A stretch of DNA of 5,799 bases, from assembly GCA_017615375.1 (NCBI GenBank), contig JAGAAH010000155.1, positions 1 to 5,799 on the forward strand, written 5' to 3'. Positions within the stretch are counted from its first letter, which is position 1; every line of letters starts with the position of its first letter. This stretch comes from Lachnospiraceae bacterium. GTDB taxonomy: Bacteria > Bacillota > Clostridia > Lachnospirales > Lachnospiraceae. The position numbers were made by a program, and so were the translations under genes. A model generated the notes under the pieces. That model ran no database searches, had not been told where the DNA came from, and saw only the letters and a program-made list of their open reading frames with translations. Shown here piece by piece: positions 1-5,175 of this stretch.

Positions 1-246
1 AAATGCCACTATTAAAGTATTCTTAAACGCCTGCATCAAAAGCGTATTGGACCACATCGATATATACCAGTCGAATGTAAAGCCTTCGAATACAACATTC
101 ATCTTAGATGTATTAAATGAAAAAGCTATAACAACCGCAATCGGCATATAAAGAAAAATGTATACAAGGCACGCATATACAACCGACCACGGATTAGCCT
201 TGATTCCATGAGCTTTTTTAAGGAAGGATTTTTCTGTTTCTTTCAT
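1..246 (-). CDS. potC: PotC, polyamine ABC transporter permease (partial, N-terminal 82 residues)
   Basis: This is the second inner-membrane permease subunit of the spermidine/putrescine importer; with PotB it forms the channel energised by PotA. Only the first 82 codons are in the window; the gene continues past the left edge (the family is usually about 260-270 residues). What is visible: a short basic N-terminus (MKETEKSFLKKAHG), a first membrane helix at about residues 23-42 (VYACLVYIFLYMPIAVVIAF), then SFN and the stretch GFTFDWYISMW, and NTLIVAF near residue 76, all typical of PotC/PotI-type permeases. The ATG at 246-244 follows a strong TAAGGAGGG site whose first three bases are the potB stop codon, leaving 11 bases between the genes, so translation is probably coupled. 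The EAA loop that contacts PotA lies outside the window. Assignment is firm from the N-terminal motif and from operon position. Confidence 0.93.
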   Translation of the reverse strand, partial: MKETEKSFLKKAHGIKANPWSVVYACLVYIFLYMPIAVVIAFSFNTSKMNVVFEGFTFDWYISMWSNTLLMQAFKNTLIVAF

Positions 247-260
247 AATGTCCCTCCTTA
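247..260 (-). promoter_or_regulatory. Ribosome binding site of potC overlapping the potB stop
   Basis: Read on the minus strand, TAAGGAGGG begins with the TAA stop of potB and supplies a near-perfect Shine-Dalgarno site about 6 bases before the potC ATG. This fixes the potC start and suggests that ribosomes ending potB re-initiate on potC. Confidence 0.8.
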
Positions 261-1112
261 TACCATGTCATCAAGCGAACCGACTTTGCCGTATAATCTC
301 ATAAGTACAAGCGTTATGACAATTAGAATTATAGATAACGCAGCACCGAGCGGCCAGTTTCGTGCCGACATAAACTGATTCTTGATTAAGTTACCAATGT
401 ACATAGTCTTTGCTCCGCCCATCATATCGGCTATGTAGAATAGTCCGAGTGACGGAATAAAGGTCTGTATGGAACCCGCAAATACTCCCGGCATTGTAAG
501 TGGCAATATTACTCTCGTAAACACATGACGCTTATTGCAGTAGAGGTCTTTTGCGGCTTCTATAAGTGACGGGTCGAGCTTTTCTATCGAGGTATATATC
601 GGTAATACCGTAAACGGCAAAAGGTCATAGACCATTCCGAGTAAAACCGCCCCATCCGTATATAGCATTTCAATCGGAATTTTAATCACACCAAGCGATA
701 TAAGCAGGTGATTAACGATTCCCGACGAACGAAGAAGTGTGTTCCATCCGTAGATTCTTATCATTGAATTAATCCAGAAAGGAAGCATCAACATAAGAAC
801 TAAGAAAGGCTTAATCTTCTCTGAAGAATTCGCGATTATATATGCAAAAGGATAGCCGATAAGAAGGCATATTACCGTAGTTTCAATCGAAAGTAAAAAT
901 GAGCTTCCGAATACTTTAAGGTAATCTGTCGATAATAACGACTTATATGCTTCAATCGACGGTATCATTTCAACTCCGCCGTAGCCGTTCCTTCTAAGAA
1001 CCGATATACCTACAACAAGTAAGAGCGGCAGCACGAGAAAAAGCACAAGCCACATAACACTTGGCCCTATCATGACAAGCGGAGGAAGTGAATTCTTAAT
1101 CTTCGCCTTCAT
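258..1112 (-). CDS. potB: PotB, polyamine ABC transporter permease
   Basis: Complete 284-residue inner-membrane permease of the spermidine/putrescine importer, normal in length for PotB. Hydrophobic segments at about 12-40, 72-94, 101-120, 147-172, 206-228 and 254-274 fit six membrane helices. Family landmarks are LPFWINSMIRIYGW (110-123), the cytoplasmic EAA loop that docks into PotA (E185-A186-A187, ending in LP at 203-204), and GLFYIADMMGGAKTMYIGN (223-241), which closely matches PotB. One oddity: the glycine normally found in the EAA loop (EAA-x3-G) is a tyrosine here (Y191, EAAKDLYC). The ATG at 1112-1110 lies inside the end of potA (17-base overlap) and has GGAGGG five bases upstream, so its translation should be coupled to potA. 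It ends 11 bases before potC. Identity is very secure; the exact polyamine carried is not shown by this subunit. Confidence 0.96.
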   Translation of the reverse strand: MKAKIKNSLPPLVMIGPSVMWLVLFLVLPLLLVVGISVLRRNGYGGVEMIPSIEAYKSLLSTDYLKVFGSSFLLSIETTVICLLIGYPFAYIIANSSEKIKPFLVLMLMLPFWINSMIRIYGWNTLLRSSGIVNHLLISLGVIKIPIEMLYTDGAVLLGMVYDLLPFTVLPIYTSIEKLDPSLIEAAKDLYCNKRHVFTRVILPLTMPGVFAGSIQTFIPSLGLFYIADMMGGAKTMYIGNLIKNQFMSARNWPLGAALSIILIVITLVLMRLYGKVGSLDDMV

Positions 1113-2250
1113 CTACGCCCTCCATTTCTCTGTAGAGTTTCTCGGTCGTCTGCTCGATTACGTTGTAGATCTGGTCTTCAACGGTATGTACGATTATCGC
1201 ATCCTTCGGACGCCAATGTACGTAGACACGCTTACCAACTTCCATATGGTCATCATTCGGATGTGATGATACTTTAAGTATCTGACCTGTAAGAAGCTCT
1301 ACTTCCGTCTTAACGACGGAACCCGCAAATATATGCTCTATTACTTTACCCCTAATTGAGAAGTGCTCTACCGGAGCCTCCGATAATTTAACATTCTCAG
1401 GACGCACGCAGATATAGATCATTTCTTCCACGCCGAATCCCTTGGCGTGAAGAGCTGCCTTACCTGCTTCGAGATCGATATGTAACAAATCTCCGTCAAC
1501 GGAACGTACATAACTCTCCAATATATTAGATTCACCTACGAAACTCGCAACAAACTTAGTCTTCGGATGATTATATACCTCATCCGGAGTACCTATCTGC
1601 TCCATTACACCTTCATGCATAACCGCAATTCTGTCACTCATTGTAAGTGCTTCTTCCTGGTCATGCGTTACATATACGAATGTAATTCCAAGCTTCTGCT
1701 GTAAATGCTTTAATTCAAGCTGCATCTGCTTTCTAAGCTTAAGGTCCAATGCACCTAAAGGCTCATCAAGTAAAAGCACTCTCGGCTTATTAATTAAAGC
1801 TCTCGCTATGGCTACACGCTGTTTCTGTCCACCCGACATCTGAGCCGGCTTTCTCTTCTCGAGACCTTCAAGCTGTACAAGCTTAATCATCTCGCTGACT
1901 CTCTCTTTAATCTCGGCCTTCGGAACTTTTTTCTCGACAAGGCCGAATGCGATATTGTCTTCCACATTCATATGCGGGAAAAGCGCATAATTCTGGAATA
2001 CGGTATTAACGTTACGCTCATTTGGTTTTAATCCCGATACGTCAACGCCTTCAAGCATAATCTGACCGCTTGTTGCTTCAGAAAAGCCTGCAATCATACG
2101 AAGAGTTGTCGTCTTACCGCATCCCGACGGTCCCAAGAGTGTGAGAAATTCGCCCTCTTTAATATCAAGAGACAGCTTTTTTACAACTTTAACGCCATCA
2201 AACTCTTTCTCAACTTCGTTGAGTCTGACGATTACGTTCTCACTATTCAA
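1096..2250 (-). CDS. potA: PotA, polyamine ABC transporter ATP-binding protein
   Basis: Cytoplasmic ATPase that powers the PotBCD importer. The 384-residue product has all nucleotide-binding motifs intact: Walker A GPSGCGKTT (40-48), Q-loop Gln86 in VFQNYALFPH, signature MSGGQKQR (138-145, Met in place of the usual Leu), Walker B VLLLDE (158-163), D-loop GALD (166-169) and switch His196 in VTHDQEEA. The linker PDEVYNHPKTKFVASFVGESN leads into a C-terminal TOBE domain (about 290-355, with VRPENVKLS) as in PotA. A charged tail of about 25 residues follows (to EGVDEGED). The start is TTG (2250-2248): no in-frame ATG occurs before Walker A, and GGAGG sits eight bases upstream. It lies 29 bases after the PII gene, and its last 17 bases overlap potB. 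Function is near certain at family level; polyamine specificity comes from its neighbours. Confidence 0.97.
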   Translation of the reverse strand: MNSENVIVRLNEVEKEFDGVKVVKKLSLDIKEGEFLTLLGPSGCGKTTTLRMIAGFSEATSGQIMLEGVDVSGLKPNERNVNTVFQNYALFPHMNVEDNIAFGLVEKKVPKAEIKERVSEMIKLVQLEGLEKRKPAQMSGGQKQRVAIARALINKPRVLLLDEPLGALDLKLRKQMQLELKHLQQKLGITFVYVTHDQEEALTMSDRIAVMHEGVMEQIGTPDEVYNHPKTKFVASFVGESNILESYVRSVDGDLLHIDLEAGKAALHAKGFGVEEMIYICVRPENVKLSEAPVEHFSIRGKVIEHIFAGSVVKTEVELLTGQILKVSSHPNDDHMEVGKRVYVHWRPKDAIIVHTVEDQIYNVIEQTTEKLYREMEGVDEGED

Positions 2251-2263
2251 TTATTTATCCTCC
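2251..2263 (-). promoter_or_regulatory. Ribosome binding site deciding the TTG start of potA
   Basis: GGAGG (minus strand, 2263-2259) is followed by an eight-base spacer and TTG at 2250-2248. No ATG or GTG in the same frame has a comparable site, and the reading frame upstream holds only the 29-base gap after the PII gene, so TTG is the supported start. Confidence 0.7.
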
Positions 2264-2279
2264 AAAATAGAACCGACAA

Positions 2280-2618
2280 TTAAAGAATCTTGTCTCCACG
2301 CTCACCTGTACGAATTCTGATTCCCTCGTCCACGGTAGATACGAAAATCTTTCCGTCGCCGACGGATCCCGATGAAAGTTCCTGCTGTAATTCATACACG
2401 ATATCATCAAGGTCTTCGTCCCATACAACTGTCATGACATGAATACGCGGAAGTAAGTTAATCTCAACGTTTAACTCAGAAAATTCGCTTGAATCCGACT
2501 TCTGGTTACCACATCCCATAACGGTTGTAACTGTCATACCAGAATAATCATTCTTGGCAAGTACCTGTTTAACGGTTTCAAGGTTCTCCGTTCTTGTAAT
2601 GACTTCGATTTTCTTCAT
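2280..2618 (-). CDS. PII-family signal transduction protein (PotN-like) in the polyamine transporter operon
   Basis: A 112-residue PII protein, the same length as E. coli GlnB and aligning to it without gaps. PII proteins are trimeric cytoplasmic sensors that bind ATP/ADP, and in classical members 2-oxoglutarate, and act by inserting their T-loop into target proteins. Visible here are the MKKIEVI N-terminus, GMTVTTVMGCGNQK (27-40, with Gln39 kept), the T-loop (about 37-55), the nucleotide-binding loop GSVGDGKIFV (84-93), and the C-terminal signature IRIRTGERGD (100-109). The uridylylated Tyr51 is Val, position 46 is Phe, Lys58 is Arg and Lys85 is Ser, so covalent control by GlnD-type enzymes is unlikely. 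The gene lies between potD and potA, with GAGG nine bases after the potD stop. I recall a Firmicute PII subfamily, PotN, encoded in pot operons and reported to sense energy state; membership is my inference. The likely target is PotA or PotB/C. Confidence 0.93.
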   Translation of the reverse strand: MKKIEVITRTENLETVKQVLAKNDYSGMTVTTVMGCGNQKSDSSEFSELNVEINLLPRIHVMTVVWDEDLDDIVYELQQELSSGSVGDGKIFVSTVDEGIRIRTGERGDKIL

Positions 2619-2627
2619 ACGTGCCTC

Positions 2628-3695
2628 CTAGTTCTTCATCTTAGAGAATACGTTATCATAATATGTAGCAGCATCGCCTACATCGCCGATTACATGCGCT
2701 TTTGCAAATATAGACGAGCTTATATTCTTTAATGGGTTATTGTAATAATCATCACCCATAAGATCCATTGTACCCTTATTTAAGCATACGCAAGGATACT
2801 CATCATAACACATCTTGTAAATCTCCGGTCTGTGAATAAAGTTAATAAACTGATATACAAGATCATCCTTTTCTGTCTTTGCTGACATAACAAAGCTGTC
2901 ATATGACATCTCATTTCCTTCCGGAACATCAACAAGTACGATGTCACTGTTTATTGCTGCTGCCTTAACAGCATCCATGTTATATACAAGTCCTACCGCA
3001 ACTTCATTGGTTGCAAGCGCCGAGAAAGGCGTATCCGAATCATAAAGCTTAACATTCTTTGATAACTCAATAAGCCAGTCTGAAGCCTGTTCGATTACTG
3101 CTTCATCGGTAGAATCCGGATCAAGGTTAAGAGCTTTTAACGCAACGTCAACAAGCTCACGGCAATCATCCGGTACAACTATATTATTGGTAAGTGCAGG
3201 ATTCAACAAATCATTGAGGTTGTTGATCTCTACTCCGAGTTCTGCACATTTTGCCTGATTCATTACTATTAAAGTGATGGTTGCCATATAAGGAACCGTA
3301 TACTTGTTACCCTTATCAAAACCGAGGTTAAGATTATCTTCGCTGATATTTGCCATGTTCTCGATCTTTGATGTATCAATCTCTTTAATAAGTCCCTGTG
3401 CTATCATAGCCGGGATTACATAATTACTTGCAACAAAAATGTCATATTCACCGGTGCCGCCTGCAACTAACTTGGCAAGCATCTCTTCATTACTCGAAAA
3501 AGTAGATTCAACTACGTGAATACCGGTCTCCTGTTCAAACATCTCATATACTTCCTGTGGGATGTATTCGGACCAGTTATAGATATACAAGGTATTCTCC
3601 TTGCTAGCGGCAGAGTTTCCGCAACCTGCCATGAGGCCAACCCCCATGAATGTGACAATTAAGACAGCCACCAACTTTACATACAATTTTCTCAT
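2628..3695 (-). CDS. potD: PotD, polyamine-binding lipoprotein of the ABC transporter
   Basis: Extracytoplasmic substrate-binding protein (355 residues) that delivers spermidine or putrescine to PotBC. It has a basic start, a hydrophobic core (about 8-22) and a lipobox LMAGC with Cys25 as the predicted lipidated residue, so it should be tethered to the outer face of the membrane as in Gram-positives. The mature part starts with the PotD/PotF hallmark YIYNWSEYIPQEV (37-49); DIFVASNYV (85-93), PDDCRELVDVAL (175-186) and YDSFVMS (265-271) match further ligand-contact regions. By eye against E. coli PotD, two cage tryptophans (229 and 255) are replaced by Tyr238 and Ser264, while the Asp/Glu pairs and Tyr300 are kept. 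It has six cysteines including a CVC pair (302-304), unusual for an exported protein unless the host is anaerobic. It is first in the operon; ATG at 3695 has AGGAAGG ten bases upstream. Which polyamine it binds is not settled. Confidence 0.95.
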   Translation of the reverse strand: MRKLYVKLVAVLIVTFMGVGLMAGCGNSAASKENTLYIYNWSEYIPQEVYEMFEQETGIHVVESTFSSNEEMLAKLVAGGTGEYDIFVASNYVIPAMIAQGLIKEIDTSKIENMANISEDNLNLGFDKGNKYTVPYMATITLIVMNQAKCAELGVEINNLNDLLNPALTNNIVVPDDCRELVDVALKALNLDPDSTDEAVIEQASDWLIELSKNVKLYDSDTPFSALATNEVAVGLVYNMDAVKAAAINSDIVLVDVPEGNEMSYDSFVMSAKTEKDDLVYQFINFIHRPEIYKMCYDEYPCVCLNKGTMDLMGDDYYNNPLKNISSSIFAKAHVIGDVGDAATYYDNVFSKMKN

Positions 3696-3730
3696 TTTTT
3701 TGTTTCCTTCCTGCTAACTAAAATTTCTTA

Positions 3731-3760
3731 TTTATATGCGGACACATATTTTTCCGCATA
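3731..3760 (-). promoter_or_regulatory. Candidate operator dyad and -10 element upstream of potD
   Basis: A perfect 8-bp inverted repeat (TATGCGGA at 3735-3742, TCCGCATA at 3753-3760, 10-bp centre) lies about 40 bases upstream of the potD ATG. On the minus strand its proximal edge overlaps TATAAA (3736-3731), five of six matches to the -10 consensus, which would start transcription near 3724. No convincing -35 sits 16-18 bases upstream; that position is occupied by the dyad. A regulator-dependent promoter or a repressor site is possible. This is inference from sequence shape only. Confidence 0.4.
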
Positions 3761-3804
3761 CTGCAACGACAAGTGTAGCATTTTTTCGTGAAAGGTGCAA
3801 TAAT

Positions 3805-3840
3805 AAGTTTGCAAGATATTCCGCAAATTTTGACTATATT
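3805..3840 (+). promoter_or_regulatory. Candidate operator dyad and -10 element upstream of the CYTH gene
   Basis: An imperfect dyad with 8-bp arms (AAGTTTGC 3805-3812 and GCAAATTT 3823-3830, seven of eight pairs) and a 10-bp centre has the same geometry as the potD-side dyad and shares the half-site TTCCGCA. It is followed by TATATT (3835-3840, five of six matches to a -10), which would give a leader of about 24 bases before the ATG at 3871. A good -35 at standard spacing is lacking. The call is tentative. Confidence 0.3.
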
Positions 3841-3870
3841 TTAACTATGCACATTAAAGGGGAATTCACC

Positions 3871-4356
3871 ATGGAAATAGAAAAGAAATTTTTGGTAGAT
3901 ATATCGGAACTTCATCTTGAAGATTATCCGAAAAAAGAACTTTTACAGGGATATATATTAAAAGATCCAGTAATACGCGCAAGAAAAGAAAATGACGAAT
4001 ACTACCTTACCGTCAAAGGCAAAGGATTACTTGCGCGCGAGGAGATTAATCTCCCGCTGTCCAGCGAGGCTTTCGATAATTTAATTAAAAAAACAGATAA
4101 CGCAATCATTGAAAAGACGCGTTATCTGATTCCTTATACATATTATTCCGACGTTCAATTGTCAGAGCGCCATGTTACTATCGAACTTGATGTCTTTCAC
4201 GGCAAGTTATCGGGACTTATCATGGCAGAAGTCGAATTCGATTCAACTGAAGATGCTCGCGAATTCGTCGCTCCTTCATGGTTTATCAAAGAGGTTACTC
4301 TTGATTCCCGCTACCAGAATGCCAATCTGGTCGGCTTAAATTTTTCCGAGATTTAA
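3871..4356 (+). CDS. CYTH-domain (triphosphate tunnel metalloenzyme) protein, probable inorganic triphosphatase
   Basis: A 161-residue cytoplasmic protein made of a single CYTH/TTM domain. Members fold into a tunnel of charged residues that binds a triphosphate group with divalent metal. The family signature E-x-E-x-K opens the protein (E2, E4, K6 in MEIEKKFLV). Other conserved tunnel residues visible are QGYI (26-29), R36 and R38, YLTVKGKG (45-52), REEINLPL (56-63), EKTRY (81-85), the acidic strands IELDVFHG (104-111) and AEVEF (119-123), and the C-terminal EVTLDSRYQNANL (141-153). The short single-domain form with the last motif resembles bacterial enzymes that hydrolyse inorganic tripolyphosphate; thiamine-triphosphatase or adenylate-cyclase activity cannot be excluded. 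The start at 3871 is chosen because AAAGGGG lies eight bases upstream and the signature begins there; in-frame ATGs at 3736 and 3847 have no comparable site. It is transcribed divergently from potD and overlaps the next gene tail to tail. Confidence 0.9.
   Translation: MEIEKKFLVDISELHLEDYPKKELLQGYILKDPVIRARKENDEYYLTVKGKGLLAREEINLPLSSEAFDNLIKKTDNAIIEKTRYLIPYTYYSDVQLSERHVTIELDVFHGKLSGLIMAEVEFDSTEDAREFVAPSWFIKEVTLDSRYQNANLVGLNFSEI
4087..4128 (-). terminator. Intrinsic terminator of the leftward small-gene cluster, embedded in the CYTH coding sequence
   Basis: Read on the minus strand, a perfect 10-bp stem (CAGATAACGC at 4128-4119, GCGTTATCTG at 4103-4094, 15-base loop) is followed immediately by seven T (4093-4087) and then AATTAAATT. 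This is the classic Rho-independent layout, and it works only leftward because on the plus strand the A-run precedes the hairpin. It lies about 207 bases past the stop of the 187-residue gene. The arms encode TDNA and TRYL of the CYTH protein, so the same bases serve both purposes. Confidence 0.72.
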
Positions 4357-4899
4357 CATTTTCTCGCCCTCGGCGATGAAATCTCTTTCATAACTCATAT
4401 TGCAGTTAGGACCGAATACTATAAGGTCACGTACAGTCTTATTAAAGTCTTCCGTCTCCTCGAAGTGCGGTGCGCTGCAATACTCGTGCTTATCTGCAGA
4501 CTCTCTTATTGTATCGTCATCAAAGTTTTCACCCGCATTGTGAACCGAACGCGTAAGAATATCTTCTTCAAGCTTCTTTGCGGAACTCTCCGTAGCTTTC
4601 TTATAATTATCATAAGTATCCGATGTATTCTTACGAGGCTTACTCTTTGCAGGATTATTCTTTACCGGCTTATTGGTCGGCTTGCTCTGTGTGTTGAATA
4701 ACGATGTTGCAGGCTTAACAGGCTGCTTCTTTGTCGTAGCTTGCTGCTGTCCGAATGCTGCCGCGCGCATATCATCTGCGGTCATGCCGTCGATTCTTTG
4801 ATTCGCACGTCTTGATTCTGCATCGTTTTGTGCCGACTTTTTTAACAGAGTAGCTATTAGTATACATACAGCTACCATTGTCATAGGAATAACTGCCAT
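4336..4899 (-). CDS. Membrane-anchored protein of unknown function with a Lys/Pro/Asn-rich linker
   Basis: I do not recognise this 187-residue protein. Residues 3-19 form one hydrophobic helix (VIPMTMVAVCILIATLL) followed by KK; this fits an N-terminal anchor without a cleavage site or lipobox, with the rest probably cytoplasmic. Residues 20-48 are charged and likely helical. Residues 50-100 are low-complexity, rich in Gln, Lys, Pro, Asn, Ser and Thr (for example QSKPTNKPVKNNPAKSKPRK), which looks like a disordered basic linker. The C-terminal part (105-187) is acidic and more ordered, ending with DLIVFGPNCNMSYERDFIAE, the stretch most likely to be conserved. The start ATG (4899-4897) has AGGGGG six bases upstream. 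It is the last gene of a three-gene leftward cluster, 21 bases after the 75-residue gene, and its final 21 bases overlap the end of the CYTH gene on the other strand. A scaffold or membrane-tethered adaptor is possible but unproven. Confidence 0.75.
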   Translation of the reverse strand: MAVIPMTMVAVCILIATLLKKSAQNDAESRRANQRIDGMTADDMRAAAFGQQQATTKKQPVKPATSLFNTQSKPTNKPVKNNPAKSKPRKNTSDTYDNYKKATESSAKKLEEDILTRSVHNAGENFDDDTIRESADKHEYCSAPHFEETEDFNKTVRDLIVFGPNCNMSYERDFIAEGEKMLNLGKI

Positions 4900-4920
4900 A
4901 ACGTACCCCCTATTAAATAA

Positions 4921-5148
4921 TTATCTTATAACTTCAAACTTACGATTGGTTAAAATGATACCTTTAAGCTCCTCATATCTTCTATCCGTCGGGCCCTCAG
5001 CTATTACGGTATCCATAGATGCCGCAAGCGTATCTATAACCTTATCGGTCATTAGATCAGAAGCAAGTCTTATAATGTTATACTTCTCATCATACGTATC
5101 CGCATCAAGAAAAGCATTAATAACATCCATTTCATTCTCAAATATCAT
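4921..5148 (-). CDS. Small acidic helical protein of unknown function (75 residues)
   Basis: Not recognised. The 75-residue product (MIFENEMDVINAFLDADTYD near the start, ILTNRKFEVIR at the end) is acidic, has no signal or membrane segment, and looks mostly alpha-helical, so it is likely a small cytoplasmic protein; the regular spacing of Leu, Ile and Met suggests amphipathic helices suited to binding a partner. A TTG at 5157 would extend it by three residues, but AAAGG (5162-5158) would then abut the start directly. From the ATG at 5148 the same site has a nine-base spacer, so I choose ATG. It sits 27 bases after the 60-residue membrane gene and 21 bases before the 187-residue gene, all on one strand, which supports co-transcription. 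Coding status is supported by the good ribosome site, the tight packing and protein-like composition. The plus-strand frame overlapping it lacks those signs. Confidence 0.72.
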   Translation of the reverse strand: MIFENEMDVINAFLDADTYDEKYNIIRLASDLMTDKVIDTLAASMDTVIAEGPTDRRYEELKGIILTNRKFEVIR

Positions 5149-5157
5149 ATAATCCAA

Positions 5158-5163
5158 CCTTTA
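5158..5163 (-). promoter_or_regulatory. Ribosome binding site choosing ATG 5148 over TTG 5157
   Basis: TAAAGG on the minus strand directly touches the upstream TTG (spacing zero, not usable) but is nine bases from the ATG at 5148-5146. This supports the 75-residue form of the protein. Confidence 0.55.
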
Positions 5164-5175
5164 CACAAATTGTTT

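Noticed and set aside
1072..1266. Plus-strand open frame of 64 codons opposite potA and the start of potB
   Set aside because: It lies wholly within well-supported minus-strand genes, has no ribosome site and no recognisable protein features; it is a shadow frame.
3830..3858. TTGACT and ATTAAA at 17-bp spacing as the CYTH promoter
   Set aside because: The -10 match is poor, and the start point would fall about six bases before the ATG and leave the ribosome site outside the message.
3736..3870. N-terminal extension of the CYTH protein from an ATG at 3736
   Set aside because: It would run through the promoter dyads, has no ribosome site and precedes the E-x-E-x-K signature that normally starts these proteins; the ATG at 3871 has AAAGGGG at good spacing.
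4041..4054. Perfect 14-base palindrome GGAGATTAATCTCC
   Set aside because: It is inside CYTH codons for EEINLP, away from any promoter. One palindrome of this size is not surprising by chance in a window this long.
4364..4376. Hairpin TCGCC-CTC-GGCGA just after the CYTH stop, as a terminator
   Set aside because: The stem is only five pairs and there is no T-run on either strand; it is in the coding end of the 187-residue gene.
4465..4701. Plus-strand open frame of 78 codons with hydrophobic stretches
   Set aside because: It is antisense to the 187-residue gene. The hydrophobicity comes from reading Lys/Asn-rich codons on the other strand, and there is no ribosome site.
4946..5152. Plus-strand open frame of 68 codons opposite the 75-residue gene
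   Set aside because: There is no ribosome binding site and it is Ser/Ile-rich as expected from the complement of helical acidic codons. The minus-strand gene has the better start and operon context.
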